DNA of 64,000 nucleotides from Bordetella pseudohinzii (GTDB lineage Bacteria; Pseudomonadota; Gammaproteobacteria; Burkholderiales; Burkholderiaceae_B): NCBI RefSeq assembly GCF_000657795.2, contig NZ_JHEP02000007.1, positions 124,001 to 188,000 of the forward strand, read 5' to 3'. Shown piece by piece: positions 1 to 8,517 of this stretch (position 1 is its first letter; each line of letters starts with the position of its first letter). The notes under the pieces were generated by a model. It saw only the letters and a program-made list of their open reading frames with translations, ran no database searches and was not told where the DNA came from. The position numbers and the translations under genes were made by a program.

Positions 1-7
1 CCGCTTC

Positions 8-766
8 ATGGCCGACCTGGCCACGGGCGCCCTACGCATCATCGACCTGACCGAGACGCTGACGCCGGAGTTTCCGACCATCGTGCTGCCGCCGGAATTC
101 GGCCAGGCCTGGCCCTTCCGGATCGAGGAGATCTCGCGCTATGACGAGCGCGGCCCGGCCTGGTACTGGAACAACTTTTCCTGCTCCGAGCATACCGGCA
201 CGCACTTCGATGCGCCGGCGCACTGGATCAGCGGCCGCGACCAGCCCGACAACACGGTGGACACCATTCCGGTCGAGGCCTTCGTGGCCGGCGCCTGCGT
301 CATCGATTGTTCGGCCGAATCGCGCGATAACGCGGATTTCCTGCTGACCATCGACCATGTCCTGGCCTGGGAAGAACGCCATGGCCGCATCTCGGCCGGC
401 CACTGGGTGCTGATGCGCACCGACTGGTCCAAGCGCGGCAAACCCACCGACTACCTCAACCTGCGCGAAGACGGCGCGCACTCGCCCGGTCCCGATGCCG
501 AGGTCGTGCCCTGGCTGATCCGCGAGCGCGACGTGCATGGTTTTGGCACCGAATCGGTCGGCACCGACGCCGGCCAGGCCCAGCACCTGGATCCCCCCTA
601 CCCCTGCCATTACTACATGCATGGCAATAATCGCTATGGCCTGCAATGCCTGACCAATCTCGATCAGCTGCCGCCCACGGGCGCCGTCATCTTTTCGGCA
701 CCCCTGAAGATACGCAATGGCTCGGGCAGCCCCTTGCGCGTGCTCGCCATGGCTCCGGGACGCTGA
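8..766 (+). CDS. Cyclase family protein (KynB-like metal-dependent hydrolase)
   Basis: A 252-residue protein of the cyclase family (kynurenine formamidase fold), which are metal-dependent hydrolases of amide, lactone or cyclic ester bonds. The metal-binding motif HxGTHxDxPxH is seen at residues 62-72 (H62, H66, D68, H72). The ATG at 8 is the first in the window, so a longer start outside it cannot be excluded. The stop lies 4 bases before the next gene, an SDR dehydrogenase, and both precede a HAAT importer, suggesting one catabolic operon in which this enzyme opens a ring or hydrolyses the imported compound. There is no kynurenine-pathway gene nearby, so a KynB role is not supported. The family call is firm; the substrate is unknown. 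Confidence 0.85.
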   Translation: MADLATGALRIIDLTETLTPEFPTIVLPPEFGQAWPFRIEEISRYDERGPAWYWNNFSCSEHTGTHFDAPAHWISGRDQPDNTVDTIPVEAFVAGACVIDCSAESRDNADFLLTIDHVLAWEERHGRISAGHWVLMRTDWSKRGKPTDYLNLREDGAHSPGPDAEVVPWLIRERDVHGFGTESVGTDAGQAQHLDPPYPCHYYMHGNNRYGLQCLTNLDQLPPTGAVIFSAPLKIRNGSGSPLRVLAMAPGR

Positions 767-770
767 CGCC

Positions 771-1493
771 ATGACGCCCATCGCCATTGTCACCGGCGGC
801 AGCGCCGGCATCGGCGCCGAGATCTGCCGCGACATGCTGGCCGCCGGCTACGAAGTGATTTCGCTGGCGCGCCGCGCCGGGACGCTGACGCATCCGCGCC
901 TGTCGCATGTGCAGGTCGACCTGCTGGACGAGGCCGCCACCCGGCAGGCCGCCCAGGAAATCGCCGCCCGCCACGCGGTAAGCCATGTGATCCACAATGC
1001 CGGCGTGATCTGGCCCAACCTGCTGCCCGATGTCCGCTCCGAGGAGCTGCACGGGCTGACCCAGATCCACCTGGGCGCGGCCCTGGCCCTGGTGCAGGCG
1101 GTCCTGCCCGGGATGCAGGCCCGCCGCCACGGCCGCATCGTGCTGATGTCTTCGCGCGGCGCCCTGGGCCTGCCCACCCGCACCGCCTACTCGGCCACCA
1201 AGGCCGGCATGATAGGCATGGCCCGCACCTGGGCCCTGGAGCTGGCCCCGCATGGCATCACGGTCAACGTCGTGGCGCCCGGCCCCATCAAGACGGATAT
1301 GTTCCATGATGTCATCGAACCCGGCAGCGAGCGGGAAAAACAGATCGCCAACGGCATCCCGGTCAAGCGGCTGGGACAGGCCGACGATGTCTCGCGCGCC
1401 GTCATGTTTTTCTGCGACCCCGCCAATAGCTTCATCACCGGCCAGACTCTGTATGTCTGCGGCGGCGCGAGCGTAAGCTCCATCACCATCTGA
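771..1493 (+). CDS. SDR-family oxidoreductase
   Basis: A classical short-chain dehydrogenase/reductase of 240 residues that oxidises or reduces a hydroxyl/keto group with NAD(P)(H). The cofactor motif TGGSAGIG is at residues 8-15 and the catalytic set is S127, Y140 and K144 (YSATK). The start at 771 is preferred over an upstream GTG that would overlap the cyclase, because MTPIAIVTGG is the normal SDR beginning and it follows the cyclase stop by 4 bases. The coupling to the cyclase and the downstream importer suggests it acts on the same substrate. The C-terminal sequence ITGQTLYVCGG is also typical. The substrate cannot be named from sequence. Confidence 0.88.
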   Translation: MTPIAIVTGGSAGIGAEICRDMLAAGYEVISLARRAGTLTHPRLSHVQVDLLDEAATRQAAQEIAARHAVSHVIHNAGVIWPNLLPDVRSEELHGLTQIHLGAALALVQAVLPGMQARRHGRIVLMSSRGALGLPTRTAYSATKAGMIGMARTWALELAPHGITVNVVAPGPIKTDMFHDVIEPGSEREKQIANGIPVKRLGQADDVSRAVMFFCDPANSFITGQTLYVCGGASVSSITI

Positions 1494-1588
1494 AGCAGGC
1501 AAGGCCCTTATCACCCCAGCACGGCGGCCAGCGCGAGCGCCGAATTTTCACAGCATTACCGTCTCCCGCCCTATACGGAGGAATTGCC

Positions 1589-2737
1589 ATGTTGTCGAAC
1601 AAACTCTCTCTCGCGGCCGCGGCGCTCGCCACGCTGCTCGCCATGCCGGCCCTGGCCCAGGTCAAGGTCGGCGTGGTCACCTCCTCGACCGGGCCGACGG
1701 CCTTGGTCGGCATCCCCCAGAAGAACTCCATCCCGCTGCTGCCCAAGGAGATCGGCGGCCTGAGCGTGGAATACATCTCGCTGGACGACGCCAGCGACAC
1801 CACCGCATCGGTCACGGCCTTCAAGCGCCTGATCACGGAACAGAAAGTGGACGCGCTCATCGGCCCCTCGGGCTCGCCCAATGCCATGGGCGTGCTGCAG
1901 TTCGCCGCCGAGGCCGGGGTGCCCATGCTGGCGCCGGTCGGCACGGCCGCCGTGGTGCTGCCCATGAACGACCAGAAGAAATGGGTGTTCAAGACCACGC
2001 AGAACGATGACATCATCGCCCGCGCCCTGGTCGACCACATGGCCAAGAGCGGCATCAAGACCGTGGGCTTCATCGGCCTGAACGATCCCTATGGCGAGAA
2101 CTGGTACAAGGTCTTCTCGGCCATGGCCGCCGAAAAAGGCATCAAGATCACGGCCAACGAGCGCTATGTGCGCTTTGACACCTCGGTCACCGGCCAGGCG
2201 CTGAAGATCCTGGCGGCCAAGCCGGAAGCCGTGCTGATCGCCGCCCCGGGCGCGGCCAGCGTGCTGCCGCAGGCCACGCTCTTCGACCAGGGCTACAAGG
2301 GCAAGTTCTACCAGACGCACGGCGCGGCCCTGCCCGACTTCCTGAAACTGGGCGGCAAAAAGGTCGAGGGCACCATCCTGGCCGCCAGCCTGATGCTGGT
2401 GCTGCCCGAAATCGCGGACAGCAATCCGTCCAAGAAAGTCGCCAGCGACTATATCGCCGCCTACGAAAAGCTCAACGGCTCCAAGCCCGCCACTTTCGGC
2501 GCCAATGTGTTTGACGCCGGATTGCTGCTGCAACAGGCCATCCCTGAAGCCGCCAAGGCGGGCAAGCCGGGCACGCCGGAGTTCCGCTCGGCGCTGCGCG
2601 ACGCGCTGGAACGCACCAAGGAGCTGGTCGGCACCCAGGGCGTCTACAACATGAGCCCGGCCGACCACAGCGGCTTTGACGAGCGCGGCCGCGAACTCAT
2701 CACCGTCAAGGACGGCACCTGGACGCTGGTGAAGTAA
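1589..2737 (+). CDS. HAAT-family ABC transporter periplasmic binding protein (LivJ-like)
   Basis: A 382-residue periplasmic binding protein for a branched-chain-amino-acid-type importer. A signal peptide ends around residue 23 (MPALA then QVKVG), followed by the family's opening [14 protein letters not shown] and a type I binding-protein fold. A good ribosome site, GGAGG, begins at 1578 and sits 6-7 bases before the ATG. It captures ligand and delivers it to the permeases encoded directly downstream (2742 onward). HAAT binding proteins outside the leucine group often bind aromatic acids, amides or urea, so the name LivJ indicates the family and not leucine specificity. The adjacent cyclase and dehydrogenase suggest a catabolic substrate. 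Confidence 0.88.
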   Translation: MLSNKLSLAAAALATLLAMPALAQVKVGVVTSSTGPTALVGIPQKNSIPLLPKEIGGLSVEYISLDDASDTTASVTAFKRLITEQKVDALIGPSGSPNAMGVLQFAAEAGVPMLAPVGTAAVVLPMNDQKKWVFKTTQNDDIIARALVDHMAKSGIKTVGFIGLNDPYGENWYKVFSAMAAEKGIKITANERYVRFDTSVTGQALKILAAKPEAVLIAAPGAASVLPQATLFDQGYKGKFYQTHGAALPDFLKLGGKKVEGTILAASLMLVLPEIADSNPSKKVASDYIAAYEKLNGSKPATFGANVFDAGLLLQQAIPEAAKAGKPGTPEFRSALRDALERTKELVGTQGVYNMSPADHSGFDERGRELITVKDGTWTLVK

Positions 2738-2741
2738 ACGC

Positions 2742-3788
2742 ATGAACGCACAGATCGCCCTGATCCTCGGGCAGGATGGCATCACCAACGGCGCGATCTA
2801 CGCGCTGCTGGCCCTGGCCATCCTGCTGGTCTTCGCCGTCACGCGGGTGCTTTTCATTCCTCAAGGCGAGTTCGTGGCCTTCGGCGCCCTGACGATGGCC
2901 GCCATCCAGGACGGCAAGCCCGTCGCCCTGGTATGGCTGGTCGTGGCCTTCGCCCTGATCGAAGCCGCGGTCGATCTGCGCGCGCAATACCGGCGCCGGG
3001 GCCGCCTGTTCTGGCAGTGGCGGCTGGCCGCCAAGGCGGTCTATCCGCTGGCCGTGGCGGCGCTGTTCTATACCCTGCCGCTGGCGGCCCTGCCGGCCGG
3101 CGCGCAGGCGCTGTTGACGCTGGCCCTGCTCGTGCCGCTGGGCCCGCAGCTCTACCGTCTGTTCTACCAGCCCATCGCCTCGGCGTCGACGCTGGTGCTG
3201 CTCATCGTCTCCATCGCGGTGCACCTGGCCCTGGTCGGCCTGGGACTGCTGGCTTTCGGCGCCGAGGGCGCGCGCACCCGGCCCTTCATCGACGCCAGCT
3301 TCGCGCTGGGGCCGGTCAATATCAACGGCCAGGCGATCTGGGTGGTGGCCGCCTCCGCCGTGCTGATCGTGGCGCTGTATCTGTTCTTCGAGCGCAGCAT
3401 GTACGGCAAGGCCTTGCGGGCGGCGGCCTTCAACCGCCTCGGCGCCCGCTTGATGGGGATCTCGCCGGTGTTCGCGGGCAAGATCACCTTCTTTGTCGCC
3501 GCCCTGATCGGCACGGTATCGGGCATCCTGATCGCTCCCATCACCACGCTGTACTTCGATTCAGGCTTCCTGGTCAGCCTCAAGGGCTTCGTCGGCGCCA
3601 TCATCGGCGGCCTGGTGAGCTACCCGCTGGCCGCCGCCGGCGCGCTGCTGGTCGGCCTGATCGAAGCCTTCTCCGCCTTCTGGGCCAGCGCCTACAAAGA
3701 AATCATCGTCTTCACCCTGATCATCCCGGTGCTGCTATGGCGCTCGCTCAAGAGCCACACGGTCGAAGAAGAGGAGGACGAGGCATGA
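2742..3788 (+). CDS. HAAT-family ABC transporter permease (LivH-like)
   Basis: A 348-residue inner-membrane permease with the LivH start pattern ([23 protein letters not shown]) and many hydrophobic segments. It is longer than the usual roughly 290-310 residues: a basic stretch around residues 80-90 (RAQYRRRGR) and further hydrophobic sequence lie between the second and third conserved segments. It starts 4 bases after the binding-protein gene and its stop overlaps the start of the fused permease-ATPase gene (ATGA at 3785-3788), so translation is probably coupled. The charged C-terminus (EEEEDEA) is unusual but is simply the end of the frame. It forms the translocation pore with the LivM part of the next gene. 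Confidence 0.87.
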   Translation: MNAQIALILGQDGITNGAIYALLALAILLVFAVTRVLFIPQGEFVAFGALTMAAIQDGKPVALVWLVVAFALIEAAVDLRAQYRRRGRLFWQWRLAAKAVYPLAVAALFYTLPLAALPAGAQALLTLALLVPLGPQLYRLFYQPIASASTLVLLIVSIAVHLALVGLGLLAFGAEGARTRPFIDASFALGPVNINGQAIWVVAASAVLIVALYLFFERSMYGKALRAAAFNRLGARLMGISPVFAGKITFFVAALIGTVSGILIAPITTLYFDSGFLVSLKGFVGAIIGGLVSYPLAAAGALLVGLIEAFSAFWASAYKEIIVFTLIIPVLLWRSLKSHTVEEEEDEA

Positions 3789-5584
3789 CGCCGCGCCATC
3801 TCCTCATCGCCTTCCTGGCGCTGCTGGCCATCGGGCCGCTGGTGCTGCCTCCCTTCTACATCACGCTGCTGAACTATATCGGCCTGTATGCCCTGGTCGC
3901 GCTGGGTCTGGTGCTGCTGACCGGCGTGGGCGGGCTCACCAGCTTCGGCCAGGCCGCCTTCGTCGGGCTGGGCGCCTATACGACAGCCATCCTGACCACG
4001 CGCGCCGACGTGCTGCCGGCCTGGCTGGCCTGGCTGGGCAGCTCGCCCTGGCTGACGCTGCCCGCCGGGCTGGCCCTCACCCTGGTGGTGGCCTATCTGC
4101 TGGGCGCGCTGACCCTCAGGCTCTCGGGGCACTTCCTGCCGCTGGGCACCATTGCCTGGGGCCTGAGCCTGTACTTTGTCTTCGGCTCGGTGGAGGGGCT
4201 GGGCGGTCATAGCGGCATCACGGAGGTGCCGCCGATCTCGCTGTTCGGCAAGGCGCTGACCCAGGGCGACACCATCTACTACCTGATATGGTGCTTCACC
4301 CTGCTGGGCTTGTGGTCGACCCGCAACCTGCTGGACTCGCGCGAAGGGCGCGCCATCCGCGCGCTCAAGGGCGGTCGCGTGATGGCCGAATCCATGGGCG
4401 TGGACACGGCCCGCTCGCGCATGGTGATTTTCGTCATCGCGGCGCTGCAGGCCTGCGCCTCGGGCTGGCTTTATGCGCATATGCAGCGCTTCGTCAATCC
4501 GCATCCCTTCGGGCTGCAGATGGGCATCGAATACCTCTTCATGACGGTGATCGGCGGCGCGGGGCAGGTCTGGGGCGCGCTGGTGGGCGCAGGGGTCTTC
4601 ACCGTGCTCAAGCAATGGCTGCAGGACCTGCTGCCCCGGCTGCTGGACCAGACCGGCAATTTCGAGGTCATCGTGTTCGGCTTCGGCATGGTGCTGTTGC
4701 TGCACCGCTGGCGCGGCGGAATCTGGCCGGCGCTGGCGCGGCGGGTGCCGCTGCGCAAGACCGAGCGCCAGATCGACCCGCGCGCCGAAGCCCTGCCGCG
4801 CCGGTCCATGCCGCCGCGCGGCGAGGTGGTGCTCAAGGCCACTGGCATCACGCGCAAATTCGGCGGCCTGGTCGCCAACAACAACATGGACCTGGAGATC
4901 CGCGCCGGAGAGATTCTCGCCCTCATCGGTCCGAACGGGGCGGGCAAGAGCACCATGTTCAACCAGATTTCCGGCGTGGACACGCCCACCTCGGGCAGCG
5001 TGGTGTTCCGGGGCCGCGAGGTGGCCGGCGCCGGCGCGCGGGCCATCGCCCGGCTGGGCCTGTCGCGCACCTTCCAGCATGTGCGCCTGCAAAAACGCAT
5101 GAGCGCGCTGGAGAACGTGGCCATCGGCGCGCACTTGCGCGGCCATGCCGGCGTGCTGCGCTCGGCCTGGCGCCTGGACCGCGCCGAAGAGGCCCGTCTG
5201 CTGGCCGAGGCCGCCCGCCAGCTTGACCGGGTGGGGCTGGGCGCGCACGGCTGGGATGAGGCCGGCTCGCTCGCCCTGGGCCAGCAGCGCATCCTGGAGA
5301 TCGCCCGCGCCCTGGCCGCCGACCCTTGCCTGCTGCTGCTGGACGAACCGGCCGCCGGCCTGCGCTACCAGGAAAAGCGGGTGCTTGCCGACCTGCTCGA
5401 ACGCCTGCGCGCCGAGGGCATGGCCATCCTGCTGGTGGAGCACGACATGGAATTCGTAATGGGCCTGGTGGACCGGGTCGTGGTCATGGACTTCGGCCAG
5501 AAGATCGCCGAAGGCCTGCCGGCCGAGGTGCAGCAGCACCCGGCCGTGCTGGAAGCCTATCTGGGCGGGGTGGACGAAGCATGA
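3785..5584 (+). CDS. Fused HAAT permease-ATPase (LivM-LivG)
   Basis: A 599-residue fusion. Residues 1 to about 315 are a LivM-type permease with many hydrophobic segments and the LivM hallmark [21 protein letters not shown] basic linker follows, then from about residue 348 a LivG-type ATPase with Walker [10 protein letters not shown] (about 381-389), signature region [14 protein letters not shown], Walker B LLLLDEP and the switch histidine in LLVEHD. The start at 3785 overlaps the previous stop and begins at the LivM N-terminus; upstream extension would only read through livH in another frame. The stop overlaps the livF start at 5581. No frameshift is evident, so the fusion looks genuine. The second HAAT system in this window has separate livM and livG genes. 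Confidence 0.88.
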   Translation: MTPRHLLIAFLALLAIGPLVLPPFYITLLNYIGLYALVALGLVLLTGVGGLTSFGQAAFVGLGAYTTAILTTRADVLPAWLAWLGSSPWLTLPAGLALTLVVAYLLGALTLRLSGHFLPLGTIAWGLSLYFVFGSVEGLGGHSGITEVPPISLFGKALTQGDTIYYLIWCFTLLGLWSTRNLLDSREGRAIRALKGGRVMAESMGVDTARSRMVIFVIAALQACASGWLYAHMQRFVNPHPFGLQMGIEYLFMTVIGGAGQVWGALVGAGVFTVLKQWLQDLLPRLLDQTGNFEVIVFGFGMVLLLHRWRGGIWPALARRVPLRKTERQIDPRAEALPRRSMPPRGEVVLKATGITRKFGGLVANNNMDLEIRAGEILALIGPNGAGKSTMFNQISGVDTPTSGSVVFRGREVAGAGARAIARLGLSRTFQHVRLQKRMSALENVAIGAHLRGHAGVLRSAWRLDRAEEARLLAEAARQLDRVGLGAHGWDEAGSLALGQQRILEIARALAADPCLLLLDEPAAGLRYQEKRVLADLLERLRAEGMAILLVEHDMEFVMGLVDRVVVMDFGQKIAEGLPAEVQQHPAVLEAYLGGVDEA

Positions 5585-6366
5585 GCCAGATGCTGCTGGA
5601 AGTCGACGGGCTGCGCGTGGCCTACGACAAGATCGAGGCCGTATGCGGCGTGGACCTCGCCGTCGGCCAAGGACAGATCGTGACCGTGATCGGGCCCAAT
5701 GGCGCGGGCAAGACCACCCTGCTGTCGGCCATCATGGGGGTCCTGCCTTCCCAGGGCGGCATCCGCTTTGCCGGCCAGCCCTGCGTGCACGCCGAAGTCG
5801 AGGAAATGGTCGCCGCCGGCCTGAACCTCGTGCCCGAGAAGCGCGAGCTTTTCGCCGAGATGAGCGTCGAGGACAACCTGATGCTTGGCGCCTTTCATCG
5901 CTACCGGCTGGGCCTGCGCGACCATGGCCAGACCATGGACGAAGTGTATGAACTCTTCCCCAGGCTGCGCGAACGCCGCGCCCAGCTGGCCGGCACGCTG
6001 TCGGGCGGCGAGCGCCAGATGCTGGCGGTGGGCCGCGCCCTGATGGCCAAGCCCAGACTGCTGATGCTCGACGAGCCCAGCCTGGGCCTGGCGCCGCGCA
6101 TCGTGCGCGAAGTCTTCCGCATCGTGTCGGAACTGCGCCGCCGGGGCGTGTCCATCCTGCTTATCGAGCAGAACGCGCGCGCCGCGCTGCAGGTGGCCGA
6201 CTATGCCTATGTCCTGGAAATGGGCCGCGTGACGGTCCAGGGGCCGGCCGCCGAGATTGCGCGGGACCCGCGCGTCATCGAGGTCTACCTGGGCCTGGGC
6301 CAGGCCGCTACAACAGGCCGCGGCGCCGGTCCCGCAGATACAGCAGATAGCCCAGCGGCCACATGA
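5581..6366 (+). CDS. HAAT-family ABC transporter ATPase (LivF-like)
   Basis: The second ATPase of the importer, 261 residues. It has Walker [10 protein letters not shown] at about 38-46, signature LSGGERQ, Walker [14 protein letters not shown] and the family's terminal region with VYLGLG. The start overlaps the previous stop (ATGA). The conserved LivF fold ends near VYLGLGQA; the last 20 or so residues, rich in A, T, G and P, lie in sequence that overlaps the 3' end of the convergent glycosyltransferase gene by 59 bases, so that tail is probably non-conserved. It pairs with the LivG half of the fused protein to drive transport. Confidence 0.9.
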   Translation: MSQMLLEVDGLRVAYDKIEAVCGVDLAVGQGQIVTVIGPNGAGKTTLLSAIMGVLPSQGGIRFAGQPCVHAEVEEMVAAGLNLVPEKRELFAEMSVEDNLMLGAFHRYRLGLRDHGQTMDEVYELFPRLRERRAQLAGTLSGGERQMLAVGRALMAKPRLLMLDEPSLGLAPRIVREVFRIVSELRRRGVSILLIEQNARAALQVADYAYVLEMGRVTVQGPAAEIARDPRVIEVYLGLGQAATTGRGAGPADTADSPAAT

Positions 6367-7243
6367 GCCAGGTCAGCAGGCGGCCCAGGGGCTGGGTCAG
6401 GCGGTGGCTGCCGACCGCCGTTTCCCGGCCCGAATGGGCCAGCAGCAGCCGGAAACGTGTGTAACGCGCCGCCGCCATCAAGAAACCCTTGGGCCGGAAG
6501 CGGAACATCCCCGTGTGATGCTGCAGCATGTCCCAGGCCAGCAGGTACAGGCCCTGGGCATTGCCGCGCAGCGATACCGCGCTCTGGCTCAAGCCATCGG
6601 ACGAATCATGGTAGATGCGGACCACGCGGTTGATGAAGCGGCTGCGGTAGCCCCGCCGCGCGATCTCCCACCACACCAAGCTTTCGGGCACGAAACCCGG
6701 CACGTCTTCCGGGAACGGGAAGCGCCTGAGCACATCGCCGCGCATGCAGCCGAATTTCTCGCCCCGGACTTTTTCGCGGAAATACATGTCCACGGCATTG
6801 CTGTCGAAGACGTCCGCGGGGAAACGGTCGCCCACGATGCTGCCGTCGGGACGCGCGCATAGGCCGGTCACGGCGACAAAGCCGTCGCGCTCGGCCTCGG
6901 GAATGCCGCGCCAGGCCTCGTCGAGTATCGCCAGGGCGTCCGGGGTCATTTCGTCGTCGCTGTCCAGGGCCACGATGAGTTCGCCGCGCGCCTCGCGCAC
7001 GCCGCGATTGAAAGCGGTTTTCTTGTGCTGGTTTTTCTGCCAGACGTAGCGGATGGGAAAGGCGGCGCGCGCCTGCCATTCGCCGATGATCTGGTGGGTG
7101 TTGTCGGTCGAGCCGTCGTCGACGACCAGCCATTCGAAATCGCGGAAGGTCTGCCCCGCCAGGGACTGGTAAACACGATGCAGCGTGGCCGCCCTGTTAT
7201 AGGTCGGCGTGAGCACCGTAAATCGGTAATTAGGTTTATTCAT
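6308..7243 (-). CDS. Family 2 glycosyltransferase
   Basis: A 311-residue GT-A fold glycosyltransferase using a nucleotide-sugar donor. It starts with [13 protein letters not shown], followed by VDDGSTDNT (residues 41-49) and the metal/nucleotide motif DSDD (94-97). The product resembles the single-gene GT2 enzymes that modify surface glycans; the C-terminal region contains hydrophobic and basic sequence and may be membrane-associated. It is convergent with the livF gene and overlaps its end. Upstream, 193 bases separate it from a divergent LysR gene. No polysaccharide cluster is present, so acceptor and sugar are unknown. Confidence 0.85.
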   Translation of the reverse strand: MNKPNYRFTVLTPTYNRAATLHRVYQSLAGQTFRDFEWLVVDDGSTDNTHQIIGEWQARAAFPIRYVWQKNQHKKTAFNRGVREARGELIVALDSDDEMTPDALAILDEAWRGIPEAERDGFVAVTGLCARPDGSIVGDRFPADVFDSNAVDMYFREKVRGEKFGCMRGDVLRRFPFPEDVPGFVPESLVWWEIARRGYRSRFINRVVRIYHDSSDGLSQSAVSLRGNAQGLYLLAWDMLQHHTGMFRFRPKGFLMAAARYTRFRLLLAHSGRETAVGSHRLTQPLGRLLTWLMWPLGYLLYLRDRRRGLL

Positions 7244-7304
7244 GCGTTCTGGCCTGTCGCCAAACTATGCCGCGCTCCGCCTGCAATAGTCATCAACGCC
7301 GCAG

Positions 7305-7326
7305 TTTAGGAGAGAAAAACCCTAAA
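7305..7326. promoter_or_regulatory. Inverted repeat between glycosyltransferase and LysR genes
   Basis: TTTAGG (7305-7310) and CCTAAA (7321-7326) form a perfect 6-base inverted repeat with a 10-base A-rich spacer, in the divergent intergenic region. It could be the operator of the LysR regulator starting at 7437, which would normally bind near its own promoter, or a small hairpin. The surrounding 7310-7370 stretch is markedly AT-rich compared with the genes. Confidence 0.3.
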
Positions 7327-7436
7327 TTCGTGCCAAAAAACCCATAATTGAAATCGAATATATCAGCGTGCAACGGCTGCGCGCGGCCTCCGCGGGGTAC
7401 ACTTTGCCGTCGCGGACCTCTGCAAGCGCCCACTCC

Positions 7437-8504
7437 ATGGAACCGAACACCGTCCAGCTCAACGACATCGCCCTGTTCGTCGAGGTCGCCAAGCGCAAGA
7501 GCTTCAGCCTGGCGGCCAGGGCCCTGCACATGCCGACCTCGACCCTGTCGCGGCGCATCGGCCAGCTGGAGCGCGCCATCGGGCTGCGCCTGATCAACCG
7601 CAATACCCGGCGGCTGGAGCTCACCGACGCGGGCTCTATCTATCTGCGCCGCTGCCAGGGCCTGATCGACGAAGCCCGCCTGGCGCAGGAGCAGCTGCTG
7701 TCGCTGTCCAGCAAACCCAAGGGGCGCTTGAGCATCTCCATGCCCTACAGTCTCGCGATCTGGCTGCTGCCGACCTCGCTGCGCGCCTTCATGGACGCCT
7801 ATCCCGACCTGGAATGCGAGTTCGACCTCAACATGAAATCGACCGCTGATTCGCAGGGCGAGCCCTTCGACATCATGCTGCGCTTCGGACGCCTGGGCAG
7901 CGATTTCCATGACGACAACGCCGCCGTGGTCGATGAGATCATCCGGCTGGAGAATTATCTCTACGCCTCGGACGAATATCTGGCCCAGCATGGCGAGCCG
8001 CGCACGCCGGCCGACCTGGTCGATCACCAGTGCCTGCGCACCGCCATCGACGAAGCGCATTCTTTCTGGATCCTCACCAACGGCAAGCACACCGAGCGGG
8101 TCGAGATCAGCGGCCATCTCGCCGGCAACAACATCAGCGTCATGGGCACGCTGTCCGGCCTAGGCCTGGGCATCGCCCGCCTGCCCTTCTGCCAGGCGCT
8201 CGACCCCATCATCGAGCGGCATTCGCTCAGGCGCGTGCTGCCGAACTGGCAGGTGCAGCCGATCTCGATCTACGGGCATTTCCCGCAGCAGATCCTGCCG
8301 GCCAAGACCCGCGCCTTCATGGATTTCATCCGGCCGCAGCTGGGCCCCGCCGGCAGCCTGCCGCCGGCCAGCCCGCCGACCGCGGCCGATGATGAAAGCG
8401 ACGCGGCCGACGCCGACATGCTGCTGGCCGAAGGCCTGCAAGCCGCGCTGCCGGCGCCGAAACGCCGCGGCCGCCCGCCCGCGCCGGATTCTTCGGCGCA
8501 CTGA
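7437..8504 (+). CDS. LysR-family transcriptional regulator with AT-hook-like C-terminal tail
   Basis: A 355-residue LysR regulator. The winged-helix domain occupies residues 1-60 (ALFVEVAKRKSFSLAARAL, then STLSRRIGQLE), followed by the effector-binding domain to about residue 305. The ATG at 7437 fits the family N-terminus (MEPNTVQLNDIALFVEV); longer frames upstream lack family similarity. LysR proteins are normally about 300 residues; this one has an extra 50-residue Ala/Pro/acidic tail ending in KRRGRPP, the core of an AT-hook DNA-binding motif. It faces the glycosyltransferase gene and is convergent with the sulfatase-type gene (13 bases between stops). Its targets are unknown. Confidence 0.87.
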   Translation: MEPNTVQLNDIALFVEVAKRKSFSLAARALHMPTSTLSRRIGQLERAIGLRLINRNTRRLELTDAGSIYLRRCQGLIDEARLAQEQLLSLSSKPKGRLSISMPYSLAIWLLPTSLRAFMDAYPDLECEFDLNMKSTADSQGEPFDIMLRFGRLGSDFHDDNAAVVDEIIRLENYLYASDEYLAQHGEPRTPADLVDHQCLRTAIDEAHSFWILTNGKHTERVEISGHLAGNNISVMGTLSGLGLGIARLPFCQALDPIIERHSLRRVLPNWQVQPISIYGHFPQQILPAKTRAFMDFIRPQLGPAGSLPPASPPTAADDESDAADADMLLAEGLQAALPAPKRRGRPPAPDSSAH

Positions 8505-8517
8505 AACAACGGCGCGT

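Noticed and set aside
8-766. Cyclase considered as kynurenine formamidase KynB
   Set aside because: No kynureninase or tryptophan dioxygenase gene nearby, and the neighbours are an SDR and a HAAT importer; only the family is supported.
2933-3784. Frame upstream of the LivM-LivG fusion that would extend it to 883 residues
   Set aside because: It lies across livH in another frame; only sequence from 3785 has LivM similarity, and 3785 overlaps the livH stop in a normal ATGA junction.
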